Assembly (NCBI GenBank): GCA_005877075.1
Contig: VBPX01000041.1
Coordinates: forward strand, 38,312 to 102,311
Direction of reading: 5' to 3'
Source of the DNA: Nitrososphaerota archaeon
Lineage (GTDB): Archaea > Thermoproteota > Nitrososphaeria > Nitrososphaerales > Nitrososphaeraceae
DNA length: 64,000 nt
Below are positions 10,080 through 20,949 of this stretch, in pieces. Position 1 is the stretch's first letter; every line of letters begins with the position of its first letter. Position numbers and translations under genes: made by a program. The notes beneath the pieces were generated by a model. That model did no database searches. It worked only from the letters and a program-made list of their open reading frames with translations, and had not been told where the DNA came from.

Positions 10080-11297
10080 ATGAGCAATATTGAACTAATT
10101 GACAGGGGAAGAAAGTCATGGGAATGGGCAAACTTTCACATGGGCATCATAAATGCTATAGTTTCTGGAAATCTTGGAAATAAACCGTTGAAAGGATTGA
10201 AACTTGGGCTTTCACTGCATGTTACAAAAGAAACCTCTGTTTTGGTAATAGCTGCGTTAAAACTAGGATCAAAAGTTTCCCTCTGCTCAGCAAATCCATT
10301 ATCAGTACAAGAGGATGTCGCAGCGTTTCTTTCATCAAAGGGAGTAGAAGTTTATGCATGGAAAAATGAGACAGATAGCGAGTATTCGGACAATCTAAAT
10401 AGAGTTTTAGAAACCGGTCCTCAGATAATAACCGACGACGGCTCAAATCTGCATATACTTGCACATAATAAAAAAATTCAAGGGATATTGGGGGGAACTG
10501 AGGAAACTACATCCGGACTTACAAGATTAAGAGCGTTGGAAGATTATGGAAAATTGTTGTATCCCGTTATTGGTGTGAATGAAGCTAGAACCAAACATCT
10601 ATTTGACAATCGGTTCGGTACTGGACAAAGTACTGTGAGCAGTATTATTAATTTGACAAATATTCTTATCGCTGGTAAACAAATAGTTGTATGTGGATAT
10701 GGACACGTGGGCAAAGGAGTTACGACAAGATTACGTGGAATGGGTGGTATTGTTACCGTAGTTGAGGTTGATCCCATAAGAGCTCTTGAAGCGTATATGG
10801 AAGGCTATCACGTAAAAAAAATTAATGAAGTAGTTGACAAGGCAGATATTTTTATTACCTGTACTGGACAAAAGAATGTAATTAGAAACGAACATTTTAA
10901 AAAAATGAAAAATGGCGTAATACTTGCAAATGCAGGTCATTTTGACAATGAAATAGAGGTAAGAAAGTTATTTTCAAATTCAAGTAGAAGATATTCAATC
11001 AAACCGTATTTGGACTGTCTGCATATTTATGGCAGAAAAATTTTCCTACTATCAAGCGGTAGAGTCGTTAATTTAGTAGGATCTGATGGTAATCCTCCAG
11101 AAGTAATGGCAATGTCTTTTGCAAATCAACTTCTATCTATAATGCATATTTTTAGATATTATAGAAGAATGAAAAAGAAGGTCTATTCTGTTCCCGAAAA
11201 TATCGATTCTGTGGTGGCAAAGTTATCACTAAAGTATCTTGGAATAGGTATCGATAAATTGACACCACTTCAGAAAAAGTATGCAAAATCATACTAA
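10080..11297 (+). CDS. ahcY: S-adenosylhomocysteine hydrolase
   Basis: VCGYGHVGKGVTTRLRGMGG, DNRFGTGQST, NAGHFDNEI. Confidence 0.93.
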   Translation: MSNIELIDRGRKSWEWANFHMGIINAIVSGNLGNKPLKGLKLGLSLHVTKETSVLVIAALKLGSKVSLCSANPLSVQEDVAAFLSSKGVEVYAWKNETDSEYSDNLNRVLETGPQIITDDGSNLHILAHNKKIQGILGGTEETTSGLTRLRALEDYGKLLYPVIGVNEARTKHLFDNRFGTGQSTVSSIINLTNILIAGKQIVVCGYGHVGKGVTTRLRGMGGIVTVVEVDPIRALEAYMEGYHVKKINEVVDKADIFITCTGQKNVIRNEHFKKMKNGVILANAGHFDNEIEVRKLFSNSSRRYSIKPYLDCLHIYGRKIFLLSSGRVVNLVGSDGNPPEVMAMSFANQLLSIMHIFRYYRRMKKKVYSVPENIDSVVAKLSLKYLGIGIDKLTPLQKKYAKSY

Positions 11298-11503
11298 TAT
11301 AAGATCAATTATTATGACTCAAGATTCTTGAAACTGTACTTACCTTAACTTTAACAATTTCAAGGTTCAATTTGGTAATTTAAGGTAATATCATTCAAAC
11401 TAGGATTGAAAATATTTCTGCAGATGGAAGAGAGATTTTTCAGGCATTTTTTCATATTTCATCCATAATATTTTATAAGAGATTAAAACTTAAAAAACTA
11501 ATT

Positions 11504-11809
11504 ATGACTTGGATGCGTGCTGCAAATATAGAAGAATTCGATAAAAAAACAGGAAAGGAAGTAAATTTAAGTGGGAATAGAATTGCCATTTTTCGAACAA
11601 AAGGAAAGTTTTATGCTATCGAAGCATTGTGTAGACATCAAGACGGTTCACTTGCTCCAGGTAAGATAGATGGAGAGGTAGTGGAATGCCCGTTGCATTC
11701 ATGGCATTATAACATACGAACTGGAGAATTATTAGATTATCTGGAAGGTGTAAAATTGAAAACATTTAAAATTGATTTAAAGGGAAAGGATATCTACGTA
11801 GATGTTTGA
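11504..11809 (+). CDS. Rieske-type 2Fe-2S ferredoxin
   Basis: CRHQDGSLAPG...CPLHSWHY. Confidence 0.88.
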   Translation: MTWMRAANIEEFDKKTGKEVNLSGNRIAIFRTKGKFYAIEALCRHQDGSLAPGKIDGEVVECPLHSWHYNIRTGELLDYLEGVKLKTFKIDLKGKDIYVDV

Positions 11810-11850
11810 GTTAACTTTATCATCATAATAATAATTGTTTTAGTTCTAAT

Positions 11851-13257
11851 TTGAAAATTTATAATAGACTTTCTGATACTGTTGAAGAGATTAAGCCAAA
11901 TAAAGACAACAAGATTAGAATATACGTTTGTGGTATTACAGTATATGATGACTGTCATATAGGACATGCAAGAACGATAGTGATTTTTGATGTATTAAGA
12001 AGATATTTGATCCATAAAGGATATGATTTGACATATGTACAAAATTTTACAGATGTCGATGACAAGATAATAAATAGAGCAAAAGAGGAAGGAAAAGCTA
12101 CTGAAGAGATTTCTAGTAAGTATATCTCAAACTATTTTGAAGACTTTTGTAAATTAAATGTAATGAACGCCGATCATTATCCAAAAGCTACTGAACACAT
12201 TAACGAGATAATAGAGGCAATTAAGATATTGAGAGAAAAAAATTATACATACACCACTTTAAACGGGATATATTTTAGAGTGCGGTCATTTCCAAATTAT
12301 GGTAAACTATCAAAGAAGAAAATCGATGAGCTTGAAGAAGGTTCAAGAATTGAGATGGATTCCTTGAAAGAAGATCCATTAGATTTTGCCTTATGGAAAT
12401 TTTCTTCTGACGCTCCATCATGGGATGGCCCCTGGGGAAAAGGAAGGCCAGGATGGCATATTGAATGTTCTGTCATGGTCTCAAAGTTTCTTGGTAATGA
12501 AATCGAAATTCATGGTGGCGGAACAGATCTTATTTTTCCACATCATGAGAATGAAATTGCTCAATCGGAAACCTTTAACGAAAAGAAACTTGCAAATCTC
12601 TGGATGCATGTAGGAATGATTACGATAAACTCTGAAAAGATGTCAAAATCGCTAAAAAATATGATTTTAGTTAGAAATGCCCTTAAAAAATGGGGAGCTA
12701 ATATTCTTAGAATATACCTTATTTCCTCCCAATATTCAAAACCAATGGATTACAACGACGAAATTTTGCATGAAGCGTTACAAAAATGGAGACAGATTGA
12801 GCACTGTAATTACGAACTTAGGACAACAAAAAATAATGTCAATGTGGAAATAGCCGAATTTGAAAAGCAGTGCAATAATTATCTGAATATTTTTATGTCG
12901 TCTTTAGACAGCAATCTGAATACTTCGTCAGCATTAACTTCCTTTATGAAACTAATTTCATATATTAACAATTTAAGTTCTTCCGAAAAATTAACAACTG
13001 CAATGTCAACTCTAGCGTTACCTTTGGTTAGTACTATGATGAATATTATGGGCATAAAGATAATAGATATCAATGATACTGCCAAAGCAGAAATTGAAAA
13101 CATGATTGAGTTAAGAAATAATCTTAGACTTGAGAAAAAATTTCAAGATGCAGATGAATTGCGAAAAAAGATATTTGAATTATATAATGTAGAGCTTACC
13201 GATCATTCCAAATACACTTCATGGAAAAAGATTGAAAGTGTCGAATTTGATAGATAG
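11851..13257 (+). CDS. cysS: Cysteinyl-tRNA synthetase (TTG start)
   Basis: YVCGITVYDDCHIGHARTIV, GGGTDLIFPHHENE, KMSKS. Confidence 0.95.
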   Translation: MKIYNRLSDTVEEIKPNKDNKIRIYVCGITVYDDCHIGHARTIVIFDVLRRYLIHKGYDLTYVQNFTDVDDKIINRAKEEGKATEEISSKYISNYFEDFCKLNVMNADHYPKATEHINEIIEAIKILREKNYTYTTLNGIYFRVRSFPNYGKLSKKKIDELEEGSRIEMDSLKEDPLDFALWKFSSDAPSWDGPWGKGRPGWHIECSVMVSKFLGNEIEIHGGGTDLIFPHHENEIAQSETFNEKKLANLWMHVGMITINSEKMSKSLKNMILVRNALKKWGANILRIYLISSQYSKPMDYNDEILHEALQKWRQIEHCNYELRTTKNNVNVEIAEFEKQCNNYLNIFMSSLDSNLNTSSALTSFMKLISYINNLSSSEKLTTAMSTLALPLVSTMMNIMGIKIIDINDTAKAEIENMIELRNNLRLEKKFQDADELRKKIFELYNVELTDHSKYTSWKKIESVEFDR

Positions 13258-13399
13258 CGAAAGTATTTGAGATTTCTTTTACTATTTGCCAATGACAATC
13301 TTGAAAATTTATTGGTAAATATTGTTTAGTTTACAGAAAGATAAATCAATTGATTATTTGATAAACTATTAATTATTCAAAATATAGATTAAGTCATAG

Positions 13400-13870
13400 T
13401 TGAAAAATAAGAAAATAATCTTTGCGACTATAATATCAGCCGTGTTGGTTATTTCCATAGGCTTGGCAACATTCTTTAATCCTTTTAAGAGTAATGCCAA
13501 AATGTTTAGCGAATCATTAATTGTTTTGGTATCAAAGTCACAAGAATTGACAAGAAACTATCAACAAGAAGTTGGAAAGTGGAACATGAAAATACACGAT
13601 AATTTGACAATGGTTATCATTACTGATAAATATCTGACTCAATTTGAAGCACTGGAGGGTGATGCAAAAAATTTAAAGGTTCCAAATGAGTATGAAAATA
13701 TCAAAGATTCATTTATTCGGTCGTTGGAATCAGAGGCCGCGAGTTACATACATTTCAAAAACTATTTGATTACTGGAAATAGGAGTGAAGATCAACTCTC
13801 AACAGATAATCTGTCCCTCTCGTATCAATATGAGCAGGTATACTCTGGTTTTCTTTCCAAAAATCATTAA
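13400..13870 (+). CDS. Hypothetical membrane-anchored protein
   Basis: N-terminal signal/TM segment, intact ORF. Confidence 0.55.
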   Translation: MKNKKIIFATIISAVLVISIGLATFFNPFKSNAKMFSESLIVLVSKSQELTRNYQQEVGKWNMKIHDNLTMVIITDKYLTQFEALEGDAKNLKVPNEYENIKDSFIRSLESEAASYIHFKNYLITGNRSEDQLSTDNLSLSYQYEQVYSGFLSKNH

Positions 13871-13890
13871 TTTTTATGTAATATGGATCT

Positions 13891-14640
13891 TTGGAGACAA
13901 AAATAAATTCCATGTCTATTTCAATATTTTGGAGACTTTTAGCAATGAGAAAAAACTCTTTTTTATGTGCACGTGATATATTAATACCAAAAACAGTATT
14001 GATTTTTTTCGGCATCCCGATATTGCTATTAAATAATTCAGCTTACTCAATAGAGAATTTTAAGACTTTACAAACAAATACATTAGTTGATCAAAGTGGA
14101 ATCATTCATTTATTTGGTGAACTAAAAAATATTTCAAATGAATCACAATACAGTGTTACAGCATTCGCTAATCTTCATGATAAAAATGGCCAAAATATAG
14201 GTAATGGAAGTGGAATAGCAATGGTAAGATCATTAAATGTCGGGCAGGTTTCCCCTTTAGAGATTCTATTTCTAAATAAAGACCCATCCAAACAATTTTT
14301 TGATTATTCTCTAAATTATACAAGCAAAGCAGGACATCAGAAGGCCGATAATATAGTTATTACCTCATCAAAATCCAGACCTGATATATTTGGTTATTAT
14401 TATGTTAGTGGAAGAATTTTGAATATGGGAAATCAAACTGCCACAAATGTACTTGCGATAGCATCTTTCTTCGACACGAATGGTAAAATAATTGGTCTAT
14501 CTAGCGCGATAGCAGAACCTACTAACATTACCTCTCACTCTCCAGCTAGTTTTACAATAGTGATGGATGACAAATTACAATCATCTAAAATCAAAAATTA
14601 TTCGTTAATTGCTGATTCAGACCAGTACGTTTCAAAATAA
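13891..14640 (+). CDS. Hypothetical exported protein, FxLYD-like repeats
   Basis: Two similar halves (GELKNISNESQYSVTAFANLHDKNGQNIGNGSG / GRILNMGNQTATNVLAIASFFDTNGKIIGLSS). Confidence 0.6.
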   Translation: METKINSMSISIFWRLLAMRKNSFLCARDILIPKTVLIFFGIPILLLNNSAYSIENFKTLQTNTLVDQSGIIHLFGELKNISNESQYSVTAFANLHDKNGQNIGNGSGIAMVRSLNVGQVSPLEILFLNKDPSKQFFDYSLNYTSKAGHQKADNIVITSSKSRPDIFGYYYVSGRILNMGNQTATNVLAIASFFDTNGKIIGLSSAIAEPTNITSHSPASFTIVMDDKLQSSKIKNYSLIADSDQYVSK

Positions 14641-14768
14641 ATTGCAAGTTTATTATTACAAGTCTTGCAGACGCAAAAAACTAGTTTTTGTTCTATGATA
14701 AGTAGTTCTCGTTTTTTGGTTCGGCAAGGCTACAGAATTATATAACGCTATTCTAGATTGTATAAAAT

Positions 14769-14918
14769 ATGGAAATATTTCATCCGTCTGTTTTTCTAGC
14801 TATGATTCCATATTTGTTTATTGGTAGCTTCCCTGTATTTGGATTGATATTGGTTACAAAATGGATTTTTGATGACACTAGAAAGAAGAAAAAAATTAGA
14901 TTGAATTATGGTATTTGA
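14769..14918 (+). CDS. Small membrane protein (49 aa)
   Basis: MEIFHPSVFLAMIPYLFIGSFPVFGLILVTKWIFDDTRKKKKIRLNYGI*. Confidence 0.5.
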   Translation: MEIFHPSVFLAMIPYLFIGSFPVFGLILVTKWIFDDTRKKKKIRLNYGI

Positions 14919-15020
14919 AATTACTTTTTCTTTTGTAACTCTTTGTACATGTAGTAAGATATCACAGAATGTAAATATGTGAAAATATATAGCACATCTT
15001 TGCAATATTTTATCCATATA

Positions 15021-15152
15021 ATGAATTCACCATCTCAAAAAAAGTGCGCTTTATGTGAAGAGGTGCTACCACTTTCAAGTGGTATAAATATTTGTGAAAA
15101 TTGCATAAAAAGTGCAGACTGTTGTGTTGGATTAGAAAACTTGAGAGATTAA
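15021..15152 (+). CDS. Small Cys-rich protein (43 aa)
   Basis: MNSPSQKKCALCEEVLPLSSGINICENCIKSADCCVGLENLRD*. Confidence 0.5.
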   Translation: MNSPSQKKCALCEEVLPLSSGINICENCIKSADCCVGLENLRD

Positions 15153-15161
15153 ATCTAATTT

Positions 15162-15719
15162 CTATTCTGCCATTTTCAGAGTATCGCTAATAGTTATGAT
15201 ACCAATAACTTCTCCTTTCCGACTTACCAGTACACACTTGGCAAACCTTACTAGAGGAATTAGTGCCTTGGCAGGCGTGGCAATATCAACTATAGGTGGG
15301 GGTGGTTCCATGACTTGCAGAATAGGTACCTGGTGAATGTTCTTCTTATCGTCGCTTTCAAGTACTTTTCTGGCAAGGATATCCTCGCTTACGATTCCTA
15401 CAATTTTAAATACATCAAAAACTGGAATTTGACTAATAGAGTTTTTCATCATTTTTTCTATTGCGACTTCTAATTTTTCATCTTTCTGGATTGAAATCAC
15501 TTCATGACTACATATATCCCCAGCCTTCAGTGATGTTTTTCCTTCTTGAGAACTTAGAACCTCAAATATTTTTCTAGCAGTATCATAGCTGGGTTTACAT
15601 CGTCCAGATTCAATTTGGTTTACCATAGATGTACTAATTCCGGATAGTGACGCTAGCTCACGCTGAGTCAATCCCAGTCTTATCCGTCCTTGCTTAATGT
15701 ACTCTATTCTCGGAAGCAT
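15162..15719 (-). CDS. XRE-family HTH regulator fused to CBS domain pair
   Basis: GLTQRELASLSGISTSMVNQIESGRCKPSYDTA then CBS-like ICSHEVISIQKDEKLEVAIEKMMKNSISQIPVFD. Confidence 0.85.
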   Translation of the reverse strand: MLPRIEYIKQGRIRLGLTQRELASLSGISTSMVNQIESGRCKPSYDTARKIFEVLSSQEGKTSLKAGDICSHEVISIQKDEKLEVAIEKMMKNSISQIPVFDVFKIVGIVSEDILARKVLESDDKKNIHQVPILQVMEPPPPIVDIATPAKALIPLVRFAKCVLVSRKGEVIGIITISDTLKMAE

Positions 15720-15852
15720 TTACTCATGATTTATTGCAGTATCATATTTTTATAGTAATAGCATGCACCGCAAAAAAAGAGAATAAAAATAAACAAGATG
15801 ACATAGCCTTAACCTTATATTATATAGACTTAATGATGTCATACAATTAAAA

Positions 15853-17130
15853 ATGAGTCAAGAGGCCCACAAGAAAAAGTGGGATTCTGTAAAGAGATAC
15901 AAATTAACCAAGATGTTAAATCAGTTATCAAGTATTACTGGTCATGGCACTGAGTTGGTTACAGTGTATATTCCTCCGCGTAGACCAATTTTCGAAGTAA
16001 TAGGCCAACTGAGAAATGAGTCTGGGACCGCTTCTAATATCAAGTCTGATTTAACAAGAACACACGTACAGGATGCCTTGAGTAAGACAGTAGAACATCT
16101 TAAACTCTTCAAAGAAACACCAGAGAATGGACTTGCAATTTTTTGTGGAGCCATTCCAAATAACAAGGGAATAGGAAATGAGAAAATAGAACTTTATTCG
16201 GTTTTCCCGCCAAAACCTATTCAGATTAATCTGTATAGATGCGATGATCATTTTTGGACAGATCATATAAAAGACATGCTCAGAGATGAAAAAGTAATAG
16301 GATTACTAGCTATAGATAGTCAGGAGGCAGGATTAGGTATCCTAACAGGGGATAGGTGGGAAGTGATAGATACCCTAACATCAGGTGTGGCTGGAAAGCA
16401 TCGACAGGGAGGACAATCAGCAAGGAGATTTGAGAGACTCAGGGAAAATGAACTGAATGAATACTTTCACAGAATTGCAGATCACGCGCAAAAAGTTTTC
16501 ATCGACGAATATAAGATAAATGGATTGATCCTAGGAGGTCCTGGACCAACAAAGGAGAATTTTTTGAAGGAAGAATATCTGGACTATAGACTTCAAAATA
16601 ATGTAGTTGCTACAATAGATAGTTCATACTCTGGAAGTGAAGGAGTTAGAGAGATCCTGGAAAAGGTAAATGAGCAAGGCATAATAACAGAATATAGATT
16701 ATTAGAAGAAAAAAAATTAATCAAGAAATTCATGAGCCAAGTTTATTCAAATGAAGGGCTAGCAGTATATGGACTTAATGATGTTCTAAAGTTTTTGAGA
16801 AGTGGAATAATCGATACCTTGATCGTCACTGATGAAATATCATACGTCCAGTTAGAGGTTAAGTGTAATAAATGTGGAGATGTTGAGGAGAAGTTTGTTG
16901 AACGATCTAAATTAATCAATTTAAAGCAAGATGAGGCTTCAAAAGCCTGTTCTAAATGCGGAAGTGTGGATAAGGTTAGTAGTGAAAAAGATATTGTCGA
17001 TGTCCTCGAAGAGTTATCCATTAATATAGGAAGCAAGATGGAAATTATCTCGTCAAAAACGGAAGAAGGTGCTCAACTAGGGAGTCTGGGAAATATTGGT
17101 GCATTGTTACGTTTTAATCCCTCGCGTTAA
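15853..17130 (+). CDS. prf1: Peptide chain release factor aRF1
   Basis: NIKSDLTRTHVQDAL, GGQSARRFERLRE (GGQ), Zn ribbon. Confidence 0.95.
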   Translation: MSQEAHKKKWDSVKRYKLTKMLNQLSSITGHGTELVTVYIPPRRPIFEVIGQLRNESGTASNIKSDLTRTHVQDALSKTVEHLKLFKETPENGLAIFCGAIPNNKGIGNEKIELYSVFPPKPIQINLYRCDDHFWTDHIKDMLRDEKVIGLLAIDSQEAGLGILTGDRWEVIDTLTSGVAGKHRQGGQSARRFERLRENELNEYFHRIADHAQKVFIDEYKINGLILGGPGPTKENFLKEEYLDYRLQNNVVATIDSSYSGSEGVREILEKVNEQGIITEYRLLEEKKLIKKFMSQVYSNEGLAVYGLNDVLKFLRSGIIDTLIVTDEISYVQLEVKCNKCGDVEEKFVERSKLINLKQDEASKACSKCGSVDKVSSEKDIVDVLEELSINIGSKMEIISSKTEEGAQLGSLGNIGALLRFNPSR

Positions 17131-17138
17131 ATCACAAA

Positions 17139-17588
17139 TTACTTTGCTTTAATATCAGATACCGTCAATGATGATTTTATTTTTTGTGCAATCTTGTTTA
17201 GTTCCTCGTCTGATATGAGGGTTCTAGAGGGCCATCTCCCATTTGGAGAATCGTAGTTGAATCTTGGGATTATATGAACATGAACATGAAGGACAATTTG
17301 ATTTGCTGCACGTCCATTGTTTTGGCCAATGTTTAAGCCCTTTGCATCTAACGCTTTAACAATTGCCTTTGCCAAAAACGAAACCGTGGAAAACAGTTTT
17401 CCAATTTCTTCATCTTGCATTGAAAAAATACTCTCGTGATGTTTTTTTGGTAGAACTAGAGTATGCCCAGTATTTATGGGATATTTGTCCATAAACGCAA
17501 TATACCGAGAATCTTCGTAAAGTTTGACAGCTTGTAATTTGTCATCAATTATAGAGCAGAAAATACACGATTTAGTACTCGTTTTCAA
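17139..17588 (-). CDS. HIT-family protein
   Basis: CIFCSIIDDKLQA...VLHVHVHIIPRF. Confidence 0.92.
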   Translation of the reverse strand: MKTSTKSCIFCSIIDDKLQAVKLYEDSRYIAFMDKYPINTGHTLVLPKKHHESIFSMQDEEIGKLFSTVSFLAKAIVKALDAKGLNIGQNNGRAANQIVLHVHVHIIPRFNYDSPNGRWPSRTLISDEELNKIAQKIKSSLTVSDIKAK

Positions 17589-17682
17589 TAAGTAAAATCC
17601 ATATCTTTTGCTGATTTATGTTTTTGTTATGTTTCCTAATTTACGTGACTTTTAAATAGGTCATATTTTTTTCTAATTGTAA

Positions 17683-17871
17683 ATGACTGAAACTATCGAA
17701 GTATACGAATTCAATATGAAATTTACATTTACTTGCCCAAAATGTGATTATAAAAATGAAGATATCTCTTCTGTAGATATCGCTAACGGCAATGCAGAGT
17801 GTGGAATGTGTGAAACTATTTTTAAAATAGAGGGCGTTGACGGAATAAAGATTTTTGCACTTGTAGAATAA
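17683..17871 (+). CDS. Small Zn-ribbon-like hypothetical protein
   Basis: CPKCDYKN...CGMCE, 62 aa. Confidence 0.6.
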   Translation: MTETIEVYEFNMKFTFTCPKCDYKNEDISSVDIANGNAECGMCETIFKIEGVDGIKIFALVE

Positions 17872-17943
17872 TTTCTTAGATTTGATGATACTTAAATTGG
17901 TATTAATGTTATATTAAAATACGCTTTAATTATTAATTCATTA

Positions 17944-19603
17944 ATGAAACTTATCAGTAGAACTGTAGTTAATGGACCTGCGAGGGCTCCGCATAGAGCC
18001 ATGTATAAAGCGATGGGTCTAAATGATGACGATTTGTTAAAACCCATAGTGGGCGTTTCTTCCACATGTAATGAAGCGACACCCTGTAACATTCATTTAG
18101 GAGATTTAGCTCAGCATTCAAAGGCTGGAGTAAAAGATTCAGGTTGTACTCCAAGAGAATTTACCGCAGTTTCTGTTTCAGATGGTATAGCAATGGGACA
18201 TGAGGGAATGAAGGCATCTCTTGTTAGCCGTGAAGTTATTGCAGATTCAATTGAGATAATGATGCGAGCCCATGGATATGATGCACTCGTTGGAATTTCA
18301 GGATGTGACAAGAGTTTACCAGGAACTATCATGGGGATGGCTAGAATGAATCTGCCATCAATATTTGTCTACGGAGGTACAATTTTACCAGGAACTTGGA
18401 ATGGAAAGCCGGTTACCATACAAGACGTATATGAAGCGGTCGGTTCATTCGAAACAGGTAAGATGAACTTGGAAGATTTAAAAAATTTGGAAAATGTTGC
18501 ATGTCCATCGGCGGGCTCATGCGGCGGCATGTATACGGCAAATACAATGGCCTGTATCAGTGAAGCACTGGGTATAGCCCTACCGGGAAGCGCTTCTCCT
18601 CCTGCATTGAGCGAAAAGAGAAACAAGATCTGCTATGAAACGGGAAAACAAATCTATCATCTTTTAGAGAATAATATAAGACCAAAGGATATCCTTACCT
18701 TTGAAGCATTTGAAAATGCAATAGCAATTGCAAATGCAATTGGAGGTTCAACCAATGCAATACTTTTCTAAAGAGATAGGTGTACATCTTGATTTACGAG
18801 ACTTTGAGCGAATTCGTAAGAGAACACCTCATCTAGCTGACACAAGACCTGGAGGTATGTATGTAATGGTTGATTTAGATAGGGTAGGAGGAGTGCCTGT
18901 CATACTAAAAAGTTTACTGAAAAAAGGATTATTGAATCCAGATACCTTGACTGTCACAGGCAAGACAATGAAAGAAAATCTTCAAAAAATATCGCAAACT
19001 AGTTCTGAACCAGTAATATATTCATGTGAAAAACCTCTTCACCCAGAAGGCACGCTCAAAATTCTAAAAGGAACGCTAGCTCCTGAGGGTGCAGTAATAA
19101 AGATCGCAGGCCTCCAGAGGACCAGATTTGAAGGATTTGCAAAAGTGTTTAATTCTGAAGAAGGTGCCTTTGAAGCAATTTCAAAACAAGAAATAAAGAA
19201 AGGAGATGTAATTGTGATTAGATATGAAGGTCCTAAAGGGGGACCTGGTATGAGGGAGATGCTAGCCGTTACTGCTGCACTAGTTGGACAAGGACTTGGA
19301 ACGGAAGTATCAATGGTTACAGATGGAAGGTTTTCTGGAGCAACAAGAGGATTTATGGTTGGTCATGTTTCGCCTGAAGCGACAGTAGGCGGACCGATTT
19401 CGCTGGTAAGAAAAGGCGATAAGATCAGCATTGACCTTGACAATGGAAAGATCGATTTGAAAGTCAGTAGCACAGAACTTAACAGAAGAAGAAAATCATG
19501 GAAGCCAATTAAAACAAAATATAAGGTCGGAGTGTTGGCAAAATACAGGTTGCTTGCTAGGTCAGCATCAGAAGGAGCCGTAACAATACCCTCATTGAAA
19601 TAG
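17944..19603 (+). pseudogene. ilvD: Dihydroxy-acid dehydratase, split by a frameshifting deletion at about 18765
   Basis: ORF 17944..18771 ends [16 protein letters not shown] 18728..19603 continues [16 protein letters not shown]...; family expectation GGSTNA-I/V-LHLxAI-xxE. Confidence 0.8.
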
Positions 19604-19645
19604 GCTTTTGGGCACGTGTCAAAAACTAGCAAAACTTAGCAAACC

Positions 19646-20398
19646 TTGATATTCACTCAAATGGCACATTTCAAAAACCTTTTCCTATTGTCAATTATTG
19701 TCATATCCATAATTTCAGTCGTATTTTTCTTGTACAGGTACGAGTCAGTTACGGTAAATTTTTTCCCTCAAAATTCTGATTTGATATTTCAAGGTATTTT
19801 CAACAATGCTACTAGTTTGGCAGAGTTAGGAAATACTACAAGGTCTCTTGGGATAAGTAATATTTCAGGAATTAATGCAAATCAAAATGCAACCATTGTG
19901 AACAAAAATAACAAAACAAATGAACCTCTGGACGATATCGATTCAATAAGTAACCCTATCGATACCCTTACAAAGATGATAGTTAGTATATTAGAAAAGT
20001 CCACAATCGATAATTCAAAAATTAGTAAAGACCAAGGGCTCAAAAACTACTACGATTTGAAAGGAACGTGGAACCTTGCAATTAGAGGTGATAAATTTTC
20101 AAACTTTACAGGTGTAATACTTTTGAACAATACGTATAATCACATTACCAAGAATTATAGTTTGAATCTTGTTACTTCCAGTGCTGATAATATCACGTTC
20201 GAGGCAACAAATCAGATAATAAAAATAAAAGGAACTGGCGATTTGACTCTTGACAATCAAACTGCAAAGGTTGAATTATTAATAATTCTATATAAAAACG
20301 AAAATATCTATGTAGTATTTGTCTCTAAAACTAATGAAAATCTATTTGATAATTTTCTAATTCATGGAAATATATCAGAGAAAAAATTTGAATATTGA
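19646..20398 (+). CDS. Hypothetical membrane-anchored/exported protein
   Basis: N-terminal TM, many N-x-T/S motifs. Confidence 0.55.
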   Translation: MIFTQMAHFKNLFLLSIIVISIISVVFFLYRYESVTVNFFPQNSDLIFQGIFNNATSLAELGNTTRSLGISNISGINANQNATIVNKNNKTNEPLDDIDSISNPIDTLTKMIVSILEKSTIDNSKISKDQGLKNYYDLKGTWNLAIRGDKFSNFTGVILLNNTYNHITKNYSLNLVTSSADNITFEATNQIIKIKGTGDLTLDNQTAKVELLIILYKNENIYVVFVSKTNENLFDNFLIHGNISEKKFEY

Positions 20399-20427
20399 TG
20401 ATAGTTAAGACTCATTTTAATTATAGC

Positions 20428-20826
20428 TTATTCAGCGCCTATCAGGCCAATTAAATCAAATCCTTCAGAGATCTTTGAACTTATTTCTGCAATTGAAATC
20501 AAATGCCCATCGGGATCTTCTATTATTGTGTGCTTGCCAAACGATTCTTGTTTGGGTTCCTTAAAAAATTTAACATTTTTCTCTTTCAGTTTATTGGCGA
20601 CTGATTCCAAATTACTAACCATGAACCCAACTAGAATTCCAGAGCTCTTTGTTTTCACTTTATTCTTAGACGGATGTAAGGCTAGTACTGTGCCGCTTGA
20701 AAAGAATTCGACCCATTCGGTAGAAGTGTTCTTGACGGGTAGTTCCAAAATATTGCGATAAAATTTAATAGATTTATCCATATCACTCACCAAGAGGATT
20801 ACTGCTCCAAGTCTTTTGAATGTCAA
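20428..20826 (-). CDS. VOC / glyoxalase-family protein
   Basis: AVILLVSDMDKSIKFYRNILELP...FKEPKQESFGKHTIIEDPDGHLISI. Confidence 0.88.
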   Translation of the reverse strand: MTFKRLGAVILLVSDMDKSIKFYRNILELPVKNTSTEWVEFFSSGTVLALHPSKNKVKTKSSGILVGFMVSNLESVANKLKEKNVKFFKEPKQESFGKHTIIEDPDGHLISIAEISSKISEGFDLIGLIGAE

Positions 20827-20949
20827 ATTACTGCAAAATGATTAATTCCGAATTAATAACTTATCGATCTTAGACACAAATTGAACTTTAAATTATAGTA
20901 AATTATATAAAATTTTTAATTTACTTAAAACAAGATTAGTGAAATTCAA

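Noticed and set aside
10222-10940. Minus-strand ORFs inside ahcY
   Set aside because: Antisense shadows of ahcY.
13770-14015. 81-aa minus ORF bridging the two exported-protein genes
   Set aside because: Overlaps two better-supported plus-strand genes; no domain.
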